64,000 nt of DNA from Planctomycetaceae bacterium (GTDB lineage Bacteria > Planctomycetota > Phycisphaerae > UBA1845 > UTPLA1). This document shows positions 58,720-64,000 of this stretch, in pieces; within the stretch, counting starts at the first letter, position 1, and each line of letters starts with the position of its first letter. The DNA lies in contig CP030884.1 in the NCBI GenBank assembly GCA_006969385.1, positions 2,294,001-2,358,000 on the forward strand, given 5' to 3'. The notes under the pieces are model-generated. The model saw only the letters and a program-made list of their open reading frames with translations. It did not search any database and was not told the origin of the DNA. The translations under genes were made by a program, and so were the position numbers.

Positions 58720-61005
58720 ATGTCTCGAAGATTGTTATTGTTGCTTTGCATTTGTGCGTTAGGCCAAAATATTCAGATTCCGAGAGCGAGTGCGGACACC
58801 GAATCGGCTGACGCACCTGCAACGTCGCAACCCGCCGGTAGCAACGGGCTAACCAAGGCACAAATTCAGGCGGACCGCGCGCAAGTTGCGAAAGACTTGG
58901 CCGCGGCCAAGGCCGCGCTGGAAGCGGCGACGGCGGATGGGGCCGAGGCACCGGCCCGGCTGCAGCGCGAAACCGAATTGCTCGGCGAAATCGATCTTCA
59001 GTTGGGCCAGATTCTGGCCGCGCTCGAGCAATCGGCAGAGCTAAACACCTCTCTCGAACAGCAAAAGACCGATCTGGATAACCTGCGCGCCCGCGGGCCG
59101 GTCGAATCGGCGCCGTACCCGTTTGCGTTGCTCGAAACGCTCGGCGCGGAGTTGGTGACCGAAGAGGCGCGGGCCGAATCGCGCGTGGACGTGATCGACT
59201 TGGCAACCAGCGCGCTAAAGGCCGCCAACGAACAGGCGGAAGAGAAAGAGCGCGCCCGTCGCAAAGCGAAGGAAGCGCTCGATACCAACACCGACGATGC
59301 CAAACGACCGGAGCTAAGTTGGGCGCTGCGCCGGGCCGAATTGGAGAGCCGCAGCGCGCTGAACGATCGACGGTTGCGGACGATCGAACTCGGTAATCAA
59401 AAGCTGGACAGCGCAATTCACGAGGTGCGGCTGACGTTTCTCAAAGAGAAGCTGGCCGTTGTTAAACAAAATGCGCAATTCACCCGCACAGGTCTGGAAG
59501 AGTTCTTGGCGCGGCTCGACGAAGCCGAGTATCGCATCAATCGTCAGCTCGAATATGCCAAGAGCGACTTGGCTTTGCGCGATTCACAATGGGCCGAAGC
59601 GAGACGACGGCTCGATAATGCCGTTGAAAAACCGGCGGCACTGATCGAAGAAGTTGAAGCGCGACGATTGGCGCGGCAAGCACGTCAACGCGAAGTCACG
59701 TTGCTCGGCCAACAACTCCAGGCTATCGCCGAAGCGAAGCAAGTCTGGAATCGTCGCTTTGACGTGTTCAATCAGCAAGTCGAGAAAACCAAGATCGACA
59801 CGTGGGAAAAGGAGTCGAAAGACGCGCAGGAAAAACTCGCCCGAGATATACGCCTACACCGCACGCGGCTCGAAGAGCTGCGCCGCGAGGCCGTTACGCT
59901 CGACAGCAAGATCGCCGCCGTGGTCGAAGACGATGCGCAGACGCGGCGCTGGATAATCGAACAGCGCACGCAGATCGATCAACTTATCAAAATCTTTAGC
60001 GACACTGTCGAACGGTTGGAAGGCACGCGCCGCTTGCACGACAAGCTGCTCGCGCAGATCGGCGATCGGCGTAAGACGGTGGACTGGGGCGAAAAACTCG
60101 ACGACGTGTGGGTTGTCGTCGTCGATGTTTGGAACTACGAGCTGACGTCGGTTTCGGATAATCCCATTACCGTACGCAAGGTCGTCATCGGTCTGCTCCT
60201 GTTTTTCTTCGGCACGCTGATTGCGCGGCGGCTGACCAAACTCTTGGCGCGGCGCTTCTTTCCGAGGCTGGGCCTCAACGAAGGTGCCGCCGCCGCCGTA
60301 CAGTCGATGCTGTTTTATCTGTTGGTGCTAACCGTCGCGATGCTCTCGCTGCGCATTGTGAACGTGCCGCTGACGGCGTTTACGATTCTCGGCGGTGCCT
60401 TGGCCATCGGTATCGGTTTCGGCAGTCAGAACGTGATGAACAATTTCATCAGCGGTCTGATCATGTTGGTCGAACGCCCGATTCGTGTGGGCGATCTGAT
60501 CGAAATCGAAGACCTCATCGGCACGGTCGAACACATCGGCCCGCGCAGCACGCGCGTGCGGGCGCCGCAAAACATGGACATCATCGTGCCCAATAGTTCG
60601 TTTCTGGAAAAGAACGTGATCAACTGGACGCTCTCCGACGATCGCTACCGCGCGCAGGTGATCGTGGGCGTCGAATACGGGTCGCCGACGCGCGACGTAA
60701 CCAAGCTAATCGAGAAAGCGCTGGAAGAGCACGGCAAGGTGCTCAGCAAGCCCGCGCCGGTGATTTTGTTTTCCGACTTCGGGGATAACGCACTCATTTT
60801 CGAGGCGCATTTTTGGATCGTGATGCGCCGGCTGATGGAACGCCGCATCATCGAAAGCGACATCCGCTTCCGCGTCGATTCGCTTTTCCGCGAAGCCGGC
60901 ATTGTCATCGCCTATCCGCAACGCGACGTGCATCTGGATAGCGCGTCGCCGATTACCGTGCGCGTTGAACAAGCGGGGCAGCCGCGCGAATCACCTGATG
61001 AATAG
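58720..61005 (+). CDS. MscS-family mechanosensitive channel with long periplasmic coiled-coil domain
   Basis: 761 residues. Signal peptide (about 1-25), a TSQPAG linker, and then about 400 residues of Glu/Ala/Arg-rich coiled coil (for example EQQKTDLDNLRAR, ARRRLDNAVEKPAALIEEVE). Channel domain about 485-740: helices at about 487-505 and 525-545, the pore-lining TM3 (GGALAIGIGFGSQNVMNNFI), then SGLIMLVERPIRVGDLIEIE and the beta domain GTVEHIGPRSTRVRAPQNMDIIVPNS. Layout resembles MscK/YbiO-like large MscS proteins that release ions on hypo-osmotic stress. Follows the two-component genes after 65 bp. Confidence 0.93.
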   Translation: MSRRLLLLLCICALGQNIQIPRASADTESADAPATSQPAGSNGLTKAQIQADRAQVAKDLAAAKAALEAATADGAEAPARLQRETELLGEIDLQLGQILAALEQSAELNTSLEQQKTDLDNLRARGPVESAPYPFALLETLGAELVTEEARAESRVDVIDLATSALKAANEQAEEKERARRKAKEALDTNTDDAKRPELSWALRRAELESRSALNDRRLRTIELGNQKLDSAIHEVRLTFLKEKLAVVKQNAQFTRTGLEEFLARLDEAEYRINRQLEYAKSDLALRDSQWAEARRRLDNAVEKPAALIEEVEARRLARQARQREVTLLGQQLQAIAEAKQVWNRRFDVFNQQVEKTKIDTWEKESKDAQEKLARDIRLHRTRLEELRREAVTLDSKIAAVVEDDAQTRRWIIEQRTQIDQLIKIFSDTVERLEGTRRLHDKLLAQIGDRRKTVDWGEKLDDVWVVVVDVWNYELTSVSDNPITVRKVVIGLLLFFFGTLIARRLTKLLARRFFPRLGLNEGAAAAVQSMLFYLLVLTVAMLSLRIVNVPLTAFTILGGALAIGIGFGSQNVMNNFISGLIMLVERPIRVGDLIEIEDLIGTVEHIGPRSTRVRAPQNMDIIVPNSSFLEKNVINWTLSDDRYRAQVIVGVEYGSPTRDVTKLIEKALEEHGKVLSKPAPVILFSDFGDNALIFEAHFWIVMRRLMERRIIESDIRFRVDSLFREAGIVIAYPQRDVHLDSASPITVRVEQAGQPRESPDE

Positions 61006-61388
61006 AAAAGAAGGTGTGAGTGATCCGCGTGCCCGTATAACTCTAACGTGTTTCGATTGACCGCGCGGTTGCCATGCCGACCCAACCACCGCGCGGGTGC
61101 CATGCCGACCTCACCAAATAGATGTAACGCGCCCGTAGAAGTCTAATTTCACGCGGCACTTTCTAAATAGCCAAGCATCTGTTAGGTCGGCATGCCTTCC
61201 GCCAACAGCCGATCCCTGCATCCGATTTTTGAGTAGGAGTTCATCCGCGCGTGAAGCATGCCGACCTTTGCGTTGGTCTAGCAATTGTGTGACCTTGCGC
61301 TACCTAACCACCACCTAAACGCACGAAATTATTTCGTTTGGGTCGGCATGGCACCCGCGCACACTCAAAGCCATCGACGTATGAAATG
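61006..61388. other. Convergent intergenic region carrying a repeat element
   Basis: About 380 bp between the MscS-type gene (+) and the VCBS gene (-), mostly occupied by the structured element at 61067-61360. No other feature is seen. Confidence 0.5.
61067..61360. repeat. Structured repeat element, copy 2
   Basis: Ends GCGCGGGTGCCATGCCGACC (61091-61110) and its exact reverse complement (61341-61360). ATGCCGACC occurs at 61102 (+), 61185 (-), 61258 (+) and 61341 (-), with an extra + copy at 61074. Left and right units each span 83 bp between motif starts, as in copy 1 at 38337-38646 (83 and 82); only the middle differs (73 versus 116). The right unit shares (T)GCGTTGGTCT just after the motif with copy 1. 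Confidence 0.85.
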
Positions 61389-64000
61389 CTAAGGCGAGGT
61401 CAATAGAGTTAAGATTCCCTCTATGTCTTTAGCATTTAATAACTGGTCGGCGTTCACATCCACCGAATCCAATGCGCAGTCGGGGAACTGGACGGCGTAA
61501 ATCGCCGGATTCACCAGCGCCAGCGCAAAGACCGGAACGTCAGCAATATTGACGACGCCATCACAATTGACGTCGCCCGGTTGGGGTTCGCATGCATCGA
61601 TTAGGCCATCGTTATCCGTATCCGCCTGACACCGATCGGGGAAGCCATCGCCGTCACAATCATCGGGCGACTGAAAGAACACAAACAGTGTGTTCTGGAA
61701 CTGCGATGTCATCACAATATCTAAATCACCGTCGCCGTCCAAGTCGGTCGGTTTTATCGTGATCGGCGCAATGAGGTCGGTATCCAGGCCGCGCACATAT
61801 CCCCATGTACCTTCCGGTCGATTGAACCGTGAGTACCAGGAGAAACCAGTTAGATTACCTCGGACGATGTCAAGAAACCCATCCCGATCAATGTCGATAA
61901 CGGTGGTTGCGAATACGTTTGAATCACCATCATACAATGTTCGTCGTGTCCACGATGTACCAATACCGTCAAGATTCTTGAGCCAAAACTGGTCGGGGGC
62001 GACGCCGTCATTTGCATTGGGATTGGCAGAGACATAAATATCGTTGTCGCCGTCTTCGTCCATATCCAAGGCGACGGTGACGACCGCACCGTTAAGCTGG
62101 TCTTCAATCGTGATAGGGGCTCCAAAATTCCCGACGCCATCGAGATTGGGAAACCATGCGATTCGACTGTTGGTAAAGCTGCTTGCAATAATGTCGAGAT
62201 CGCCGTCGGCGTCCATGTCGGCAAAATCGAAAGGGCGTGCGCCGGGGAAGTTGTTACTGATATAGCGGATAGGGCCGAACGCTCCGATTCCAGCTAGATT
62301 TTCATGCCAGAAGATCGAGCCCTGAAGCGATGACCCGACGACGTCACGATCGCCATCACCGTCGACGTCAAACGCTTCGAGGCGGATCACTTCCGATTCG
62401 GTATCCGAGAAGAGTTGTTTCGGTTCGAAAATCGCGTCGCCCGGAACATTGCGACACCAATATATGCGGCCGTCGGTGAAAGTGTTGAACACGACGTCAA
62501 GCCAACCATCCTCATCGACATCGATCAACAATACATGAAGCGGCTCGGTCACATTATCTTCAATTACATTTTTCGGGCGGAATTGACCATTCGGGCCGAG
62601 CGCATACCAACTGACCACACCACCATCTAACTCGGTGATCACGAGATCCTGAGTACCATCTTGATCGATATCACCGAGATCGAGACCATAGGGAAGTTGC
62701 AGATTTTCGGCGATCGGTAGTGCCGTGAACTCAATCAACGGTTCGCAGAATTCAATCAGTCCATTGAAATCACAATCGAACTCGCACCAGTCGGGTGTTT
62801 GGTTGCCATTGCAATCTGCAAGCACTGAATCGCAGATATCAGGAATGCCGTTGGCGTCACAGTCAGCGACCGTACCCGCGGCGATTTCGCAGGCGTCGTT
62901 CATGCCGTTGTCGTCACAGTCGCCATCGGTGGCAAAGAAGATGACGGCGCTTTCCGAAGAATTGGTTGTCGCGAGAATATCTTTGCTGCCATCACCGTTC
63001 ATGTCTGCCAGTTTCATGCGAATGATTGGAGCATTCGCATAGCGCACGCTTTCCGATACTGTCGAAATCACTCCGTTATCGTTGAGGTGCCAGCGGATCG
63101 GGTCGACAGGTGACGTCGTGAAAGTTGAGCCAATAATCAAGTCGAGGTCATGGTCTTGATCCAAGTCCGCGAGTTTAAGGTCGTTTGCTCTTGCTTGAAT
63201 AGAGGTGAACTCTTGTTGCACAGAAAACTGGCCGGTGCCCGTCGCGTTTTCAAGAACAGAAAATGAGCCACTGCGCCGTCGTGCGACGACCAAGTCGGTG
63301 TCATTATCACCATCTAGATCACCCGCTTCAACAACCATCTCGCTAAACGGAAAATACGGGGTCGCGATCGGTACGAAGGGCCCAAACGAATCTGAAATTG
63401 GATCGAATCGAACCCATCCCAAGATATCTGGTCCCGTTTGGCTTAATACGATATCGAGTTGACCGTCGGTATCGATATCTGCCAAAACAAAATCGATAAG
63501 TGGGACACTGTTGATGGCTGTAATCGGCGGGCTGAAATTTCCGGCCCCGTCGTTCTTTAAAAGCAAAATAGCGTCTAAATACTCACCGCCAGCAACAACA
63601 TCGATATCACCGTCATGATCAAAGTCGAGCAAAGCCAATTCGACAATATTTATGATCAGGGCGGATACATCGTGAGCCTGCCAATCGCCGCCGAGGCCGT
63701 CGAGATTTTCCAGCCATCGAATTCCGCCGGAAGATCCGAAGTCGATTACTAAATCGTGATCGCCGTCACCATCGATGTCGGCAGACGCCATGTCGCGCGT
63801 GCCGGGAAAACTGGATGTGGTTCCGAATTCCGGAAAAATTGTCCCGCGGAGACTGGGGCCCTCTCCGTCGTAATTCTCGAACACCGTCAAAGTGTTGGGG
63901 AAGAAGTTGAAGTAGCGAGCCGCCAAGTCGAGATCGCCGTCATCCTCAAGATCGATTGGAGTGGCCGAAGTGTATGAGAATATTGAATTGGTTGACATCG
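61389..64000 (-). CDS. Giant FG-GAP/VCBS-repeat protein with C-terminal dockerin-like domain (start outside window)
   Basis: At least 869 codons. Tandem FG-GAP/VCBS blades of the form DxDGDGDxDI (for example ADIDGDGDHDLVID, ADMNGDGSKDILAT, DLDGDGDLDIVMTS) predict a calcium-binding beta-propeller. Two Cys-rich loops (GDCDDNGMNDACEI, DCNGNQTPDWCEFDCDFNG) resemble thrombospondin type 3 repeats. The final ~60 residues are a dockerin-like double EF-hand (GDVNCDGVVNIADVPVFALA, then DVNADQLLNAKDIEGIL). The frame is still open at the edge, so signal peptide and promoter lie beyond 64000. Probably a secreted or surface protein of planctomycete style. Confidence 0.88.
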   Translation of the reverse strand, partial: MSTNSIFSYTSATPIDLEDDGDLDLAARYFNFFPNTLTVFENYDGEGPSLRGTIFPEFGTTSSFPGTRDMASADIDGDGDHDLVIDFGSSGGIRWLENLDGLGGDWQAHDVSALIINIVELALLDFDHDGDIDVVAGGEYLDAILLLKNDGAGNFSPPITAINSVPLIDFVLADIDTDGQLDIVLSQTGPDILGWVRFDPISDSFGPFVPIATPYFPFSEMVVEAGDLDGDNDTDLVVARRRSGSFSVLENATGTGQFSVQQEFTSIQARANDLKLADLDQDHDLDLIIGSTFTTSPVDPIRWHLNDNGVISTVSESVRYANAPIIRMKLADMNGDGSKDILATTNSSESAVIFFATDGDCDDNGMNDACEIAAGTVADCDANGIPDICDSVLADCNGNQTPDWCEFDCDFNGLIEFCEPLIEFTALPIAENLQLPYGLDLGDIDQDGTQDLVITELDGGVVSWYALGPNGQFRPKNVIEDNVTEPLHVLLIDVDEDGWLDVVFNTFTDGRIYWCRNVPGDAIFEPKQLFSDTESEVIRLEAFDVDGDGDRDVVGSSLQGSIFWHENLAGIGAFGPIRYISNNFPGARPFDFADMDADGDLDIIASSFTNSRIAWFPNLDGVGNFGAPITIEDQLNGAVVTVALDMDEDGDNDIYVSANPNANDGVAPDQFWLKNLDGIGTSWTRRTLYDGDSNVFATTVIDIDRDGFLDIVRGNLTGFSWYSRFNRPEGTWGYVRGLDTDLIAPITIKPTDLDGDGDLDIVMTSQFQNTLFVFFQSPDDCDGDGFPDRCQADTDNDGLIDACEPQPGDVNCDGVVNIADVPVFALALVNPAIYAVQFPDCALDSVDVNADQLLNAKDIEGILTLLTSP

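Noticed and set aside
58181..59416. 411-codon - strand open frame over the kinase/MscS junction
   Set aside because: Spans two well-supported + genes and their promoter; Arg/Pro-rich with no recognisable domain.

Overview
The window looks like a chromosomal segment of a high-GC, Gram-negative-type planctomycete, probably of the Phycisphaerae kind. The pointers are a C-terminal dockerin-like block (GDVNCDGVVNIADV) on a giant FG-GAP/VCBS protein, 'DCDxNGxxDxC' calcium loops, TTQPA-type linkers in exported proteins, LptD/OstA-, LolA- and Wza-type envelope proteins, and many palindromic intergenic repeats. This placement is inference; no rRNA or tRNA gene was found.

Layout. 1-1286: 3'-truncated OstA/LptD-like gene. 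1834-15469: an exopolysaccharide cluster on the + strand (TPR-SPOR lipoprotein, Wza-like export lipoprotein, Wzz-like chain-length protein, BY-kinase-like protein with a degenerate P-loop, O-antigen ligase/polymerase, Wzx-like flippase, a fused GT2-GT4 protein, a GT4, a WecG/TagA transferase and a WbaP/ExoY-type initiating sugar transferase). Together these initiate, build, flip, polymerise and export a polysaccharide. 15626-22257: RluA pseudouridine synthase, zinc-ribbon protein, a sugar ABC importer whose binding protein is cut by an in-frame TAA, a GT2 and a small heat-shock protein. 22588-30286: MsbA-like exporter with a PDZ-like periplasmic insert, a REP-associated tyrosine transposase between perfect inverted REPs, an FHA-GAF-SpoIIE phosphatase, and a three-gene ABC-2 exporter. 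30595-38316: a large unrecognised exported protein, then a lipid-linked glycosylation module (ArnT-like GT, UPF0104-type membrane protein, GtrB/DPM-like GT2). 38764-45874: acetyl-CoA synthetase, DUF3052-like protein, HAD phosphatase, LolA-like and DUF192 exported proteins, and a second SpoIIE phosphatase.

45987-47461 is an AT-rich islet of two overlapping genes: an ImmA/IrrE zinc peptidase and a stand-alone class III nucleotidyl cyclase resembling Pycsar cyclases. It is the best candidate here for an undescribed (possibly anti-phage) system. 47510-51729: PPi-type phosphofructokinase, GH57 amylase and a GT4/glycogen-synthase-like enzyme (alpha-glucan and glycolytic metabolism). 51919-61005: an orphan protein, FolK, a DapL-like aminotransferase, a BrkB/YihY protein, an OmpR-type two-component system and an MscS-type channel. 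61389-64000: start-truncated VCBS/dockerin protein.

The intergenic DNA carries at least six families of hairpin repeats, mostly as inverted pairs. One pair lies inside the coding sequence that joins the two glycosyltransferase domains. Another family forms two copies of a structured ~270-310 bp element.
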